DNA of 34,211 bases from DAOTXS01 sp034433515 (GCA_034433515.1 DAOUAL010000076.1:1-34211), one strand, 5' to 3'; counted from the stretch's first letter, positions 1-8,668 are shown. The notes: generated from the letters alone by a model not told the origin. Translations and numbers: made by a program.

Positions 1-1
1 T

Positions 2-26
2 CCCCACGCCGCTTTGCAGCGTGGGG
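2..26. repeat. 8-bp hairpin at the window edge; 1-180 otherwise without a gene
   Basis: CCCCACGC at 2-9 pairs with GCGTGGGG at 19-26 around a 9-nt loop. No T-tract follows on the + strand, so it may be a repeat or the end of a structure outside the window. In 27-180 I see no convincing gene, only a short open frame without a ribosome site. Confidence 0.4.
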
Positions 27-181
27 AAGGGGATGAGAGGGGGGAACATCCCACGGCGAGGTGCGAAAAACAGGTTGAGGGTCAAAAACAGATGCGATTC
101 ACGCCTACTTGACATCAAACGGGTGGCATGCGGGCGCCAAGTTCCCCCCGAAAGTGAATTACACCCTTGGGTTGGAATGAT

Positions 182-210
182 TTGCCAAATTGGGTACTCT
201 TTGCTATAAT
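182..210 (+). promoter_or_regulatory. promoter of tRNA-Pro
   Basis: The -35 box TTGCCA is at 182-187 and the -10 box TATAAT at 205-210, with 17-nt spacing. Transcription would start about 5-7 nt before the mature tRNA at 223. Confidence 0.75.
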
Positions 211-222
211 CGCCCTGAGTAA

Positions 223-299
<77 letters not shown>

Positions 300-357
300 G
301 GGTCATCTCCTCAGCGCCGAGGCGGTCCATCGCTTTGGAGAAATTTTTGGAGAGTAT

Positions 358-388
358 GTCGAGGCGCGCGTGTCCTCGACTTTTTTTT
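358..388 (+). terminator. rho-independent terminator after tRNA-Pro
   Basis: GTCGAGG (358-364) pairs with CCTCGAC (374-380) around a 9-nt loop, followed by eight T (381-388). It ends the tRNA transcript 12 nt before the histidine-kinase start. I see no strong promoter between the two, so the kinase may depend partly on read-through. Confidence 0.8.
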
Positions 389-400
389 GCCCGAGAGTGA

Positions 401-1915
401 ATGATGGACAAGGAGGTCCTGCTCAACCAGTTGAATGAACGCGACGCACGTCTAGTCGCGCGAATATGTCACGTGATTCCGTTGCTCGCTGACCTCAGCC
501 GCGCGGATGTTCTGCTTGGCATCCCGTACGATAATCAGCACATTCAAATCATCGCGCATGCACGCCCGCATTCGATTGCGCCGGTGCATCGCGACTCGTT
601 GGTGGGGCAAATGTTTGCGCGGACGGATGCAGCCGCCTTGTTTCGTGCAATCGAGGCGCGCCAGTATGCGCGTGGTCAGCGCGAGTATCCGCCCTCCGGC
701 ACCTCGGAAGGAACACCGGCGCCGACGGTGCAAGAAGCCTATCCAATTGAAAACGAGGCGGGCCAAGTCATCGGCGGCATGTTGATCGAAACGAATTTGC
801 TGGAAAGCGAACGGCTCAAGCGACGCAGCGAAGTGTTCCAGCGAGTGCTCAAGATGTTTCAGCGGAATGCCCTGCGCGGCGAACCGGAAGGCATCGAACA
901 ACTGACGCCGTTTGGCGAACACGATGGTATTGTGGTGGTGGATGCCGAGGGGATCATTCGCTATATGAGCGGCATCGCAACAAATTTGTATCGCAACATT
1001 GGGTACGGCGAACAATTGGTAGGCAAACCGCTCAGTTACTTGGAAACGCAAGACGATGAGTTGGTGCGTCGCGCGTTGGCAACCCGGCGGTGTCTGCAAG
1101 AAGAACACAACGAAAGCGGACGCCACTGGATCAAAAAAGTGATTCCGGTGGTGCGGGCAGACCGTTCTGCGCTCTTGCCCTCGATGCGTGTCGCGCCGAT
1201 CTTGGCGTTTCTGCTTGTGCATGACGATACGGAAGCGCAACAGCGCGCGCGTGAGTTGATGGTCAAGACGACGATGATCAAAGAAGTGCATCATCGCGTC
1301 AAGAACGATTTACAGACCGTCGCCTCCTTGTTGCGGATGCAAATGCGACGCTTGAAAACGGAGGAAGCCAAAGCCGCGCTGGGCGAAGCGGTCAATCGGA
1401 TTCTGAGCGTGGCGGTTATTCACGAATTCTTGTCGGCCCAGGATACGCGCGCGATTAACATTCGCGATGTGGCACAACGGATCGTTCACCAAATGCAAGC
1501 CGGCTTGCTCGATCCGCAACGACAGATTTCCTTTGCGGTACGCGGTCCCAACATTTACTTGCCGGCGCGCCAAGCAACCTCGTGTGCGCTGGTCATCAAC
1601 GAGTTGTTGCAGAATGCGTTGGAACACGGGTTTGACTTGCGCGAATCGGACAAGACCACGCGCGGCACGATTGAATTGACCTTTGAAGATCATGGCGATG
1701 CGGTGGGGTTGATCATTCACGATGACGGGCGCGCGTTACCCCCCGATTTTAGTTTAGAGCGGGTGGATTCGTTGGGCTTGCGCATCGTGCAAATGCTCGT
1801 AACACAGGATTTAAAAGGACAAATTGATTTGCAAAGTGATCATGGGGTTTCGGCAATCGTCCGTTTCCCCAAGATGGCTCTGGGAGGCGAAGACAAATGG
1901 AACGAACGCGAGTAA
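401..1915 (+). CDS. sensor histidine kinase, HisKA_2 family, PdtaS-like
   Basis: This is a cytoplasmic kinase: no membrane segment is visible. It should autophosphorylate and pass phosphate to the response regulator encoded next. Order of parts: an N-terminal GAF-like domain (about residues 10-145), a PAS-like domain (about 165-275, with GIVVVDAEGIIRYMS), a HisKA_2 dimerisation helix, and a HATPase domain (about 385-495; N-box NELLQNALEHG, later LGLRIVQ). The phospho-acceptor is His298 in HHRVKNDLQ, the HRxxN signature of HisKA_2 kinases. Length (504 aa) and domain order match mycobacterial PdtaS. The start is ATG401 or ATG404; neither has a strong ribosome site. The 3' end overlaps the regulator gene by 19 nt, which suggests translational coupling. 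The input signal cannot be told from the sequence. Confidence 0.88.
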   Translation: MMDKEVLLNQLNERDARLVARICHVIPLLADLSRADVLLGIPYDNQHIQIIAHARPHSIAPVHRDSLVGQMFARTDAAALFRAIEARQYARGQREYPPSGTSEGTPAPTVQEAYPIENEAGQVIGGMLIETNLLESERLKRRSEVFQRVLKMFQRNALRGEPEGIEQLTPFGEHDGIVVVDAEGIIRYMSGIATNLYRNIGYGEQLVGKPLSYLETQDDELVRRALATRRCLQEEHNESGRHWIKKVIPVVRADRSALLPSMRVAPILAFLLVHDDTEAQQRARELMVKTTMIKEVHHRVKNDLQTVASLLRMQMRRLKTEEAKAALGEAVNRILSVAVIHEFLSAQDTRAINIRDVAQRIVHQMQAGLLDPQRQISFAVRGPNIYLPARQATSCALVINELLQNALEHGFDLRESDKTTRGTIELTFEDHGDAVGLIIHDDGRALPPDFSLERVDSLGLRIVQMLVTQDLKGQIDLQSDHGVSAIVRFPKMALGGEDKWNERE

Positions 1916-2478
1916 TCATTGCGGATGATGAATCGGTCATTCGCGCGGATTTGCGTGAAATGCTGACGAGCCTGGGGTATCTGGTGGTTGGCGAAGTGGG
2001 GGATGGACAGAGCGCGGTGAATCTAGCGCGCGAACTCAAACCCGATGTGGTGATTATGGATATCAAGATGCCGAATATGGACGGCATCGAAGCGGCGCGC
2101 ATTTTGACGCAAGAGCAAATCGCCCCGGTGTTGTTGCTCACCGCCTACAGCCAACGCGATCTGGTGGATCGTGCCAAGGAAGCCGGCGTCGTCGGTTATT
2201 TGGTCAAGCCATTCCGCGAACAAGAGATCGCCCCCGCGATTGAAATCGCGCTCGCGCGCTTTCAGGAATTTCGGGAACTGGAGAAACAAGTGGGCGATCT
2301 GAAAGAGACGCTCGAGACGCGCAAGATGGTGGATCGCGCTAAAGGTGTCTTGATGGATACGCAACATCTGACCGAAGCGGAAGCCTTCCGTAAGATTCAA
2401 AAGATGAGTATGAATACGCGCAAGCCGATGAAGGAAATTGCCGAAGCGATCATCTTGGCACACGAAGCCAAAGGATAA
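1897..2478 (+). CDS. response regulator with ANTAR RNA-binding domain, PdtaR-like
   Basis: This 193-aa protein has a receiver domain (residues 1-120) with acidic residues D10/D11, phospho-acceptor Asp55 (IMDIKMP), Thr82 and Lys104. A coiled linker follows, then a C-terminal ANTAR domain (about 130-190) containing DRAKGVLMD. ANTAR domains bind paired small hairpins in nascent RNA and prevent termination, so the output is post-transcriptional rather than DNA binding. This is the domain layout of mycobacterial PdtaR, the known partner of PdtaS. The start ATG1897 lies inside the kinase gene with GGAGG upstream. RNA targets are not evident in this window. Confidence 0.9.
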   Translation: MERTRVIIADDESVIRADLREMLTSLGYLVVGEVGDGQSAVNLARELKPDVVIMDIKMPNMDGIEAARILTQEQIAPVLLLTAYSQRDLVDRAKEAGVVGYLVKPFREQEIAPAIEIALARFQEFRELEKQVGDLKETLETRKMVDRAKGVLMDTQHLTEAEAFRKIQKMSMNTRKPMKEIAEAIILAHEAKG

Positions 2479-2583
2479 CACATAACACCTACCTTTGGAA
2501 CGCCTTTGGATTTTTCCCCTGCTCTCTTGCACGCCAACGATCGCCGAGTCAACCAGGTTAGTCAGTAGAGTAGATCACGCATC

Positions 2584-2621
2584 AAACAAGACCTTCCAGC
2601 AATCGGGAAGGTCTTGTTTTT
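2584..2621. terminator. bidirectional terminator between convergent genes
   Basis: A perfect 14-bp stem (2584-2597 with 2606-2619, core AAGACCTTCC/GGAAGGTCTT) encloses an 8-nt loop. On the + strand it ends in GTTTTT. On the - strand the arm also ends in a T-rich run. It can stop both the response-regulator transcript and the long - strand amino-acid transcript. Confidence 0.85.
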
Positions 2622-2642
2622 GCTCTCGCCGCTTGACGCGCG

Positions 2643-3629
2643 CTATAACTCGACTTCGATGCCCAAGTTTTCCCGCACGGCGGCGTCATAAATGGCGCGG
2701 GCAACGGAGGCATCTTGCACCGCATTCCCCACTGACTTGTAAAACGTGATTTCGTCGTCGCGTTCACGCCCCGGCTTTTTGCTCGCCGCAATTTCTCCGA
2801 TTTCGGCATAAATGTTTGCCTCTGTGAGCGCGCCGTTCTTTATCGCAATCAACAAATCGCCGGCTTCGGCGAGCGCGCTGGCACGATGGTCAATGACGAT
2901 TTTGTTTGCCCGTTTGAGGGTGGTGTCATCCACCTCGCGCATGGTCGGCGTGTACGCGCCGATGGCGTTGATGTGTGTGCCGGGCTTGAGATCATTGCCA
3001 TCGAAAACTGGCGTCGTGGCAGTGGTGGCGGTGCAAATGATGTCAGCGTTACGCACAGCATCGCTAGGATTCAAAGCGATGCGCAGATCGGTTGGAAGAC
3101 CGGGGGTGCCGCGCATCTCGGCGATGAATTTTTCGACTTGGCTGGGAAGGGCATCATAGACATAGACGCGCTCAAGCTGGCGCACGGCGGCAATCGCGCG
3201 GAGTTGTGTGCGCCCTTGCACGCCTGCGCCAAAGATCGCCGCCACCTTGGCGTTGCGCCGCGCGAGCAAATCGGTTGCCACACCACTGCCGGCACCGGTG
3301 CGTAACGCGGTAAGATAACCGCCTTCCATCGCGGCGAGCGGTTTGCCGGTGGTGGCATCAATCACCACAACGAGCGCGTGAATGAGCGGCAAATTTTTTG
3401 CCGGGTTTTGATTATGCACGGAAACGATTTTGATGGCAAGTGCATCAGAGGTGTGAAGATGGGCGGGCATAAAGAGAATGATGCCATCGTGGCGTGGAAT
3501 CGAAAGGGGGACGCGCACCGGCACAGTGGCTTGCTGGGTTGAGAGTTGTGCGAACGCATCGCGTACAATGGCGATGGCGTCTGATATCGAAAGAGATTTT
3601 TGAACGTCTGCCCGGGAGAGAATACGCAT
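2643..3629 (-). CDS. ornithine cyclodeaminase / mu-crystallin family protein
   Basis: This NAD(P)-dependent enzyme family includes ornithine cyclodeaminase (ornithine to proline plus ammonia), alanine dehydrogenase of the archaeal type and imine reductases. The dinucleotide-binding motif AAIFGAGVQGRTQ lies near the middle. Upstream are the family substrate-site stretch AIKIVSVHNQNP and the segment GKPLAAMEGGYLTALRTGA. Downstream is PGTHINAIGAYTP. Length (328 aa) is normal. I place the start at ATG3629 because GGAGG sits 5 nt upstream; a TTG at 3641 would lie before that ribosome site. It is the last gene of the - strand amino-acid block, so it may use an imported amino acid. The family name does not fix the substrate. 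Confidence 0.87.
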   Translation of the reverse strand: MRILSRADVQKSLSISDAIAIVRDAFAQLSTQQATVPVRVPLSIPRHDGIILFMPAHLHTSDALAIKIVSVHNQNPAKNLPLIHALVVVIDATTGKPLAAMEGGYLTALRTGAGSGVATDLLARRNAKVAAIFGAGVQGRTQLRAIAAVRQLERVYVYDALPSQVEKFIAEMRGTPGLPTDLRIALNPSDAVRNADIICTATTATTPVFDGNDLKPGTHINAIGAYTPTMREVDDTTLKRANKIVIDHRASALAEAGDLLIAIKNGALTEANIYAEIGEIAASKKPGRERDDEITFYKSVGNAVQDASVARAIYDAAVRENLGIEVEL

Positions 3630-3647
3630 CGAATCCTCCAAGCGATT

Positions 3648-4286
3648 TTACTTGCACTCGGCGGGCTTGTTCCAATGATCAGAAATCGCGGCTTCCAAGT
3701 TGGGCGGTTGGCACGGATCGCGTTTGATGATCCAATTCAAGGTGGTCAGGTTTTTGGCGCGCAACCCAATCGAGCAAGGATCGTTGACGACCTGTAGTGT
3801 GAGTGCGTTGTTTTGCAGTTGCCACGTATAGTTCCCCACCATACTCAAATCTTCTTCGCAAAAAGGATCGTTGAAGAATGAAATGCGATTGCCGTCCACC
3901 GTAAACGATCCCACGGCTTCAAACCCGGTCGCGCGATGAAAGACTTTGAACACGCCCAGATTCAGATACAACGTCCACTCGCCGCCTTCCAAACGGTAGC
4001 CAGCGCAACGCAGACATGGAATCGGCGTATCATCGGATGGAATCGTTCGCGTGTACAATCCATCCACGCTTGATTTTTCTGGCGGTGGAAGGGGACGCGA
4101 ATAGGGAAATGGCGGCACATCAATTTGGGTGGACCAATCGCCAATCACCCGCGTTGGGCTATCGTGTTTGAGAATGCCCATATTGGGTGCGGTGGGAATA
4201 GGTTCGGACGAGGACGAGGGTGTGCAAGCCATTCCTAGCGTTAACGCAACAAACAATATCGCCCGGAGAAAAATTTTGGCGTTCAT
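3648..4286 (-). CDS. putative lipoprotein of unknown function
   Basis: I do not recognise the family. The 212-aa product begins with a basic end and a hydrophobic stretch (NAKIFLRAILFVALTLGMAC), and Cys20 is a plausible lipidation site although the lipobox is imperfect. A Ser/Pro-rich linker follows. The mature part has alternating hydrophobic strands and several Cys residues (PCLRCAG, PFCEED, NDPCSIG), suggesting an all-beta, lipocalin-like fold with disulfides outside the membrane. Start ATG4286 has AAAGGA upstream; a TTG at 4301 is less likely. It lies 18 nt before the cyclodeaminase gene and probably shares its transcript. Confidence 0.72.
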   Translation of the reverse strand: MNAKIFLRAILFVALTLGMACTPSSSSEPIPTAPNMGILKHDSPTRVIGDWSTQIDVPPFPYSRPLPPPEKSSVDGLYTRTIPSDDTPIPCLRCAGYRLEGGEWTLYLNLGVFKVFHRATGFEAVGSFTVDGNRISFFNDPFCEEDLSMVGNYTWQLQNNALTLQVVNDPCSIGLRAKNLTTLNWIIKRDPCQPPNLEAAISDHWNKPAECK

Positions 4287-4309
4287 ACGTCCTTTCAGCA
4301 AATATCAAA

Positions 4310-4338
4310 GGCGAAGCATCTTGCGCTTGTGCTTCGCC
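4310..4338 (-). terminator. hairpin after livM, weak terminator
   Basis: GGCGAAGCA and TGCTTCGCC form a 9-bp stem with an 11-nt loop. On the - strand a loosely T-rich run follows. It lies between livM and the lipoprotein gene and may reduce read-through into the last two genes. Confidence 0.5.
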
Positions 4339-4362
4339 CGAGTTCTGACTGATCGTACTGGT

Positions 4363-6060
4363 TTATGCGGAGGCTAGCTCTTCCGGCGGGGGTTCCTCTT
4401 CGTGCCTAAATTCTTCTAACTCTTCCGCGCGGCGTGCTTCGGGAATCAAGCCCTCTGGGCGCGTGAGCATCATGATGACCAAGACCATACCGTAGATGAG
4501 GTATCGAAATTCCGCAAATTCGCGGAGCACTTCCGGTAAACCGACCAACGCCAACGCGCCTACGGCGACGCCTGGGATGCTCCCCATTCCGCCGATGATG
4601 ATGAGCGACAAGACGTTGATGGAAACGAGAAAGTTGAAACTGTGTGGATAGGCAGATTCTAGTTTGGAGGCAAAGATCGCGCCCGCCAACCCGCCAAACG
4701 ATGCCCCCATCCCAAACGCCAAAAGTTTGGTTGCCACGAGATTGATCCCCATCGCTTGGGCTACATCTTCATCTTCGCGCACTGCCATCCACGCGCGTCC
4801 CAACCGCGAATTCTTGAGGCGCATGGCGACAAAGATCACGAGCGCACAGCCAGCAAGGAATAGATAGTACATCGTCTGGGGGTTCCAGTTGATTTGCAAA
4901 AAAGGAATGTCCGGTCGGGCAATGCGTTGAATGCCTTGGGCACCGCCTAGCCAAGGTTTCAAAAAGTCCGAGAGGGCAAGCAAGCGAATGATTTCACCAA
5001 ACCCCAGGGTGACGATGGCTAGATAATCGCCACGCATTTTGAGGACGGGTACGCCCAGGGTTACACCGGCGAAGGCGGCAATCAGGACAGCGATCGGTAG
5101 GGCAATCCACCAACTCGGGATCAGACCGGTGCTGAGTTCCGGTGAAGTGAGCACCCCCACCGTGTACGCCCCAATCGCGTAAAAGGCAACATAGCCCAGG
5201 TCCAACAAGCCGGCAAAGCCCACCACAATGTTCAGCCCTAGCCCCATCAAGAGGAACAAGCCAACGTTGTCTAGGACTTCGCTCAAGAACAATCCCAGCA
5301 TCCAAGGCAGCGCGAGCAAGACCACGATACCAAGCCCGAGCAAGCCAAAGCGAAGTGCCTGTTTCGATGTGGGTGGTAGACGATCTAGTCGCGTTTGAAT
5401 CTGTGCGCCACGTTTTTCAGAGAAAAGGATGATCGCGGCGATGAGAATGATCACCACGATACCGCCCAACAAGGACAAGCCATTGGCTTGATAGATCAAC
5501 CGCAAGAGAAAACCGACGAGAGGCCACTCGGAAAACGTAACAAAGATGAGGTCCTGCAGTACACCCATCGCAATAATGCTGACCGAGGCATTGATGATGA
5601 TGCGGCGCCAAAGCGATGGCAGGATGTGAACGAGCGCGGCGATCAAGCCGGCGACAAGACCCAGTGCCAACTGAATGACGCTGCCCACGACTAAACCCTG
5701 CTGCCAGGTGAGCAAATGATTGAGTTCAGCCGTGGCGTTGACAAACATAGCACCGAGCGGAATGAAATGGTTGAACCAAATCAACAACACCAAGCAGGCG
5801 GATGCGACCAACGCCGCCAAACCACCGATTCCCAGTTTCAGCGAGGTGGACGCGGCGTGGCTCCGTCCAACAGCCAGATAGCTAGTGACAAAATAGGTTA
5901 CCAGAATGAGCATCTGGCTCATTGTCAAAATGCCACTGATAATGTTGCGGACGCTAAATACCTGAACCATGCCTTGCAAAGCGATGGCAATGACGACGAG
6001 TCCGCCAATCAAACCAAGTTGCACTGCAGTCGAGAAAACTGATTTTGGGTTGGCTGTCAT
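4363..6060 (-). CDS. livM: branched-chain amino acid ABC transporter permease LivM, with N-terminal extension
   Basis: This is one of the two membrane subunits of a LIV/HAAT-type importer. The C-terminal half (from about residue 255) is the normal LivM domain, including GLGLNIVVGFAGLLDLGYVAFYA in its membrane core and the EAA-like cytoplasmic loop around SRLGRAWMAVREDEDVAQAMG that contacts the ATPases. The protein is 565 aa, well above the usual 300-450. The first 215 or so residues add about six hydrophobic segments not needed for the LivM fold. It begins 11 nt after livH, with GAGGTAA before the ATG. It should pair with LivH, LivG and LivF. An acidic tail (EELEEFRHEEEPPPEE) ends the protein. 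Confidence 0.92.
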   Translation of the reverse strand: MTANPKSVFSTAVQLGLIGGLVVIAIALQGMVQVFSVRNIISGILTMSQMLILVTYFVTSYLAVGRSHAASTSLKLGIGGLAALVASACLVLLIWFNHFIPLGAMFVNATAELNHLLTWQQGLVVGSVIQLALGLVAGLIAALVHILPSLWRRIIINASVSIIAMGVLQDLIFVTFSEWPLVGFLLRLIYQANGLSLLGGIVVIILIAAIILFSEKRGAQIQTRLDRLPPTSKQALRFGLLGLGIVVLLALPWMLGLFLSEVLDNVGLFLLMGLGLNIVVGFAGLLDLGYVAFYAIGAYTVGVLTSPELSTGLIPSWWIALPIAVLIAAFAGVTLGVPVLKMRGDYLAIVTLGFGEIIRLLALSDFLKPWLGGAQGIQRIARPDIPFLQINWNPQTMYYLFLAGCALVIFVAMRLKNSRLGRAWMAVREDEDVAQAMGINLVATKLLAFGMGASFGGLAGAIFASKLESAYPHSFNFLVSINVLSLIIIGGMGSIPGVAVGALALVGLPEVLREFAEFRYLIYGMVLVIMMLTRPEGLIPEARRAEELEEFRHEEEPPPEELASA

Positions 6061-6071
6061 GATGATTTACC

Positions 6072-7130
6072 TCACGCCTTTTTCTCCGCCAAGCGCTCGC
6101 CCAGGATACCGGAAGGTCTAAAGATGAGCACCAGCACCAGCAGCGTAAAGGCGATGGCATCTTTTAACTGATAGGGCGCCGGGATGCCCAAGCCGTCCAA
6201 GAACAAACTGGGGCCCAAGGATTCTGTAACACCCAGGAACAGTCCACCCACCATCGCCCCGGGCACATTGCCAATGCCACCCAACACAGCTGCGGTGAAT
6301 GCCTTGATGCCCGGGATAAAGCCCATAATAAAATTGACTTGTTTGAACATCAACGCATACAGCACACCGGCCGCACCCGCCAAGGCACCCCCCAGGGTAA
6401 AGGTAATCACAATGATTTGATCCACATCAATCCCCATGAGCGCCGCGGTGGCTTTATCTTCGGCGACGGCACGCATCGCCTTGCCGGTGCGTGAATTTTG
6501 AATAAAGAGATTTAGACCTGCCATCATCAATGCCGCGGCAATAATGACTAGAATTTGAATATATTGCACCCGAAACTCACCCACTTGCCAATAGCCCGTG
6601 AGGGCTTTGATTTCCGGATAGACCTTGATGTTCGGTCCATAAAGGCCCTTGAAGAAATATTGCAAAAAGAAGGAGGCGCCGATGGCGGTAATCAAGGGAA
6701 CCAACCGCGGAGCAAATCGCAAGGGGCGATAGGCGATGCGTTCCAGGAGAATCGCGACGACTGTTGAGACCACCATGGCCACAAGAAAGATGAGTGCCAG
6801 ACCAACTACCGGATTGGCATCCAGAAATCCCGACCGCCCTAATTCGTCCGCTAGAAAATAAGCCGTGAACGGTCCCGACATGAAAACTTCGCTGTGGGCA
6901 AAGTTGATCATCCGCAAGATGCCGTACACCAATGTATAACCGAGGGCGATGAGGGCATAAATGCCGCCTAACGCAATCCCAAAGATGATCAGATCAAACC
7001 ATTGTCGGGCATCATACTTGCCCGCGCTCAGCGTAGAAATCGAGCCAATGATGACCAAAGCAACAATCAGCCCGCCAACGAGGTACATAAAAATATCTTC
7101 GATATTGATTCGTTTCAAGCGACTAGGCAT
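6072..7130 (-). CDS. livH: branched-chain amino acid ABC transporter permease LivH
   Basis: This is the second permease of the LIV-type importer, 352 aa with about eight to nine membrane segments. Family hallmarks are GIALGGIYALIALGYTLVYG followed by INFAHSEVFM near the N-terminus, and the ATPase-contact loop SRTGKAMRAVAEDKATAALMG in the second half. The start ATG7130 is preceded by GGGAGAAG. It lies between the binding-protein gene (separated by a strong hairpin) and livM (11 nt). A charged N-terminal stretch of about 35 residues makes it slightly longer than average. Confidence 0.93.
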   Translation of the reverse strand: MPSRLKRINIEDIFMYLVGGLIVALVIIGSISTLSAGKYDARQWFDLIIFGIALGGIYALIALGYTLVYGILRMINFAHSEVFMSGPFTAYFLADELGRSGFLDANPVVGLALIFLVAMVVSTVVAILLERIAYRPLRFAPRLVPLITAIGASFFLQYFFKGLYGPNIKVYPEIKALTGYWQVGEFRVQYIQILVIIAAALMMAGLNLFIQNSRTGKAMRAVAEDKATAALMGIDVDQIIVITFTLGGALAGAAGVLYALMFKQVNFIMGFIPGIKAFTAAVLGGIGNVPGAMVGGLFLGVTESLGPSLFLDGLGIPAPYQLKDAIAFTLLVLVLIFRPSGILGERLAEKKA

Positions 7131-7157
7131 GTCTTCTCCCTACTTGCGTGCAGTGGA

Positions 7158-7184
7158 GGATGAGCCGGCAATGCCGGCTCATCC
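7158..7184 (-). promoter_or_regulatory. intercistronic 12-bp hairpin between livJ and livH
   Basis: GGATGAGCCGGC-type arms (7158-7169 with 7173-7184) pair perfectly around a 3-nt loop. No T-tract follows on the - strand, so it is more likely an RNA-stabilising or partially terminating stem. That would allow more binding protein than permease to be made. Confidence 0.65.
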
Positions 7185-7211
7185 CACCTTCATACCCAAC
7201 CGGGCTGTAGA

Positions 7212-8468
7212 TTATGGTTTGTAATCGGGCCCGCCGGGGAACCACACCGGTTTGGTTGGCATTTGCAATTTGGCAAAGTCGTCCGCCGTGGCTTGGTAGA
7301 TGGCGATCTTGGGATCCGCACAGTCACCATAGGGATCGCAGGTCAAGTTGCCGGTCAAGCCCTTGAAATCTTTCGTCGCGGCGATGGCATCCCGCAACGC
7401 TTGCTTGCCGATCAACAACGAGCCATCCGATCCCTTTTGCGCCACTTTTTCGATGGCGGCAAAGTAGATCATCGCGGCATCATACGCATGCGCGTGGAAG
7501 GGGGCGAGGACGCCTTTGACGTTGTACTTTTTGAGGTACTTGTCCACCATTTCCTTGTAGCCACCGCCGAACGCTTCAAAGTTGGGGCTGGACCAGAACA
7601 TACCTACGGTGTTCTTGCCGCCGGCTTTCAAAAAGTCAGGCGAGAAGATACCGTCGGCGCCCATCATCACCACTTTTTCCATCCCGGGCACATCGCGAAT
7701 CTGCGAGGCGATGAAACCACCTTCCGCAACAAAGATGGGGTAGTAAACGAGGTCAGGTTTGCCAGCGGCGATGCGGGTGAGCACCGGTTTCATATCCTTG
7801 TCGCCCACATTGACCGCTTCTTGGGCAGTGATGGTGCCCCCCAGTTTCTTAAAGTTTTCGGCAAAGACGTTCGCCAAACCCTGAGCGTAGATCGAACCGT
7901 CGTGAATCGTGGCGGCTTTGGTGACTTTGAGTTGCTTGAAAGCGAACTCGGCGGCAACGGCGCCCTGCACCTTATCGTTGTGAGCGGTGCGGAAGTACCC
8001 CGCCACATGCTTAGCAGGATCGGTGAGGTCAGGCGCGGTGTTGGAGGGCGAGATCATGGACAAGCCGGCTTGGGTTAACAAGATGGGGATCGCGGCGCGT
8101 GCGGCGCTGGAGCAGTTTGTACCGATGACGCCCACAATCGTCTTGTCGGCAGCGAGTTTGGTGGCGGCGGTTTGACCACCCTCGGCGGAGCAGCCACTAT
8201 CTTGTCCATCGAATTTGATCGGATGACCGAGCAGTTTACCACCCTTGTCGTCAATCGCGAGTTCGGCGCCGTACTTGGTGTCGGTGCCCAGGGTCGCATT
8301 CTCACCCGAGACGACCATGGCATAGGCAAGATGGATGGGTTCATTGGGTCCCACGGTGATACAACCGAGTTTGTCGGTGCAGGTCAGGGCTGGACCCGTT
8401 GCGCAGCCCGAAAGAACAAAGATGGCTGTAATGACAAGCACTGCCACGAACCAAAACTTGATCTTCAT
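7212..8468 (-). CDS. livJ: branched-chain amino acid ABC transporter substrate-binding lipoprotein
   Basis: This is an extracellular, lipid-anchored binding protein of the Peripla_BP_6 (LivJ/LivK) family, 418 aa. The signal peptide ends in a lipobox (FVLSGC, Cys near residue 22). Family features are IHLAYAMVVSGENATLGTD at the start of the mature domain, GGQTAATKLAADKTIVGVIG, and SPSNTAPDLT around the substrate cleft. It opens the livJ-livH-livM transcript with its own promoter and a long structured leader. GAGGAGG lies just before ATG8468. The substrate may be branched-chain amino acids or another amino acid, since the family is broader than its name. Confidence 0.92.
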   Translation of the reverse strand: MKIKFWFVAVLVITAIFVLSGCATGPALTCTDKLGCITVGPNEPIHLAYAMVVSGENATLGTDTKYGAELAIDDKGGKLLGHPIKFDGQDSGCSAEGGQTAATKLAADKTIVGVIGTNCSSAARAAIPILLTQAGLSMISPSNTAPDLTDPAKHVAGYFRTAHNDKVQGAVAAEFAFKQLKVTKAATIHDGSIYAQGLANVFAENFKKLGGTITAQEAVNVGDKDMKPVLTRIAAGKPDLVYYPIFVAEGGFIASQIRDVPGMEKVVMMGADGIFSPDFLKAGGKNTVGMFWSSPNFEAFGGGYKEMVDKYLKKYNVKGVLAPFHAHAYDAAMIYFAAIEKVAQKGSDGSLLIGKQALRDAIAATKDFKGLTGNLTCDPYGDCADPKIAIYQATADDFAKLQMPTKPVWFPGGPDYKP

Positions 8469-8482
8469 TGTACTTCTCCTCC

Positions 8483-8590
8483 TCAGGATATTGACAAAAT
8501 GGGCAGGTGTTCCAGTATCAAGTGGCTGTCACTTGGGTTCGCCAAACCCAGTCGCGTGGAACATCTGCGATCACACCAGAACGAGATCAA
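8483..8590 (-). CDS. possible 35-codon leader ORF upstream of livJ
   Basis: This is a short frame in the livJ leader, starting at TTG8590 with a perfect AAGGAGG 11 nt upstream (8602-8608). It ends in TGA at 8483-8485, which overlaps the livJ ribosome site, 14 nt before livJ. Its last 13 residues, HLILEHLPILSIS, contain seven Leu or Ile. A branched-chain amino-acid leader peptide in front of a branched-chain amino-acid transporter would suit ribosome-mediated control. Coding status is unproven: the TTG start and 11-nt spacing are not ideal. Confidence 0.35.
   Translation of the reverse strand: MISFWCDRRCSTRLGLANPSDSHLILEHLPILSIS
8503..8568 (-). promoter_or_regulatory. predicted three-way-junction RNA in the livJ leader
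   Basis: The closing stem pairs 8557-8563 and 8565-8568 with 8508-8514 and 8503-8506: TGTTCCA/TGGAACA plus GCAG/CTGC, with one A-C mismatch. Inside are two hairpins: GGGTT/AACCC (8535-8539 with 8545-8549) and AAGTG/CACTT (8520-8524 with 8530-8534), each with a 5-nt loop. An alternative extension ACT/AGT of the first hairpin competes with the second. It does not match a riboswitch consensus I know. Confidence 0.5.
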
Positions 8591-8668
8591 AGCGTGCCTC
8601 ACCTCCTTGCCTAGATGGGATCTCCGCGTTGAGACGTGGCTGAGTGCAATTCTTGATGCATTACCCAA

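Noticed and set aside
21..209. 62-codon open frame at the window start
   Set aside because: No ribosome site, no recognisable composition, and it reads into the tRNA promoter.
452..1294. 280-codon - strand frame opposite the histidine kinase
   Set aside because: It is a shadow of a well-supported gene. Its composition (His, Arg, Phe and Gln rich) is that of an antisense frame.
8520..8549. ANTAR target (paired six-nt-loop hairpins) in the livJ leader
   Set aside because: Both loops have five nt and lack the full A1/G4 six-nt pattern.
8503..8568. Purine-type or other known three-way-junction riboswitch
   Set aside because: The conserved loop and junction bases of the purine aptamer are absent and the gene context is amino-acid transport.
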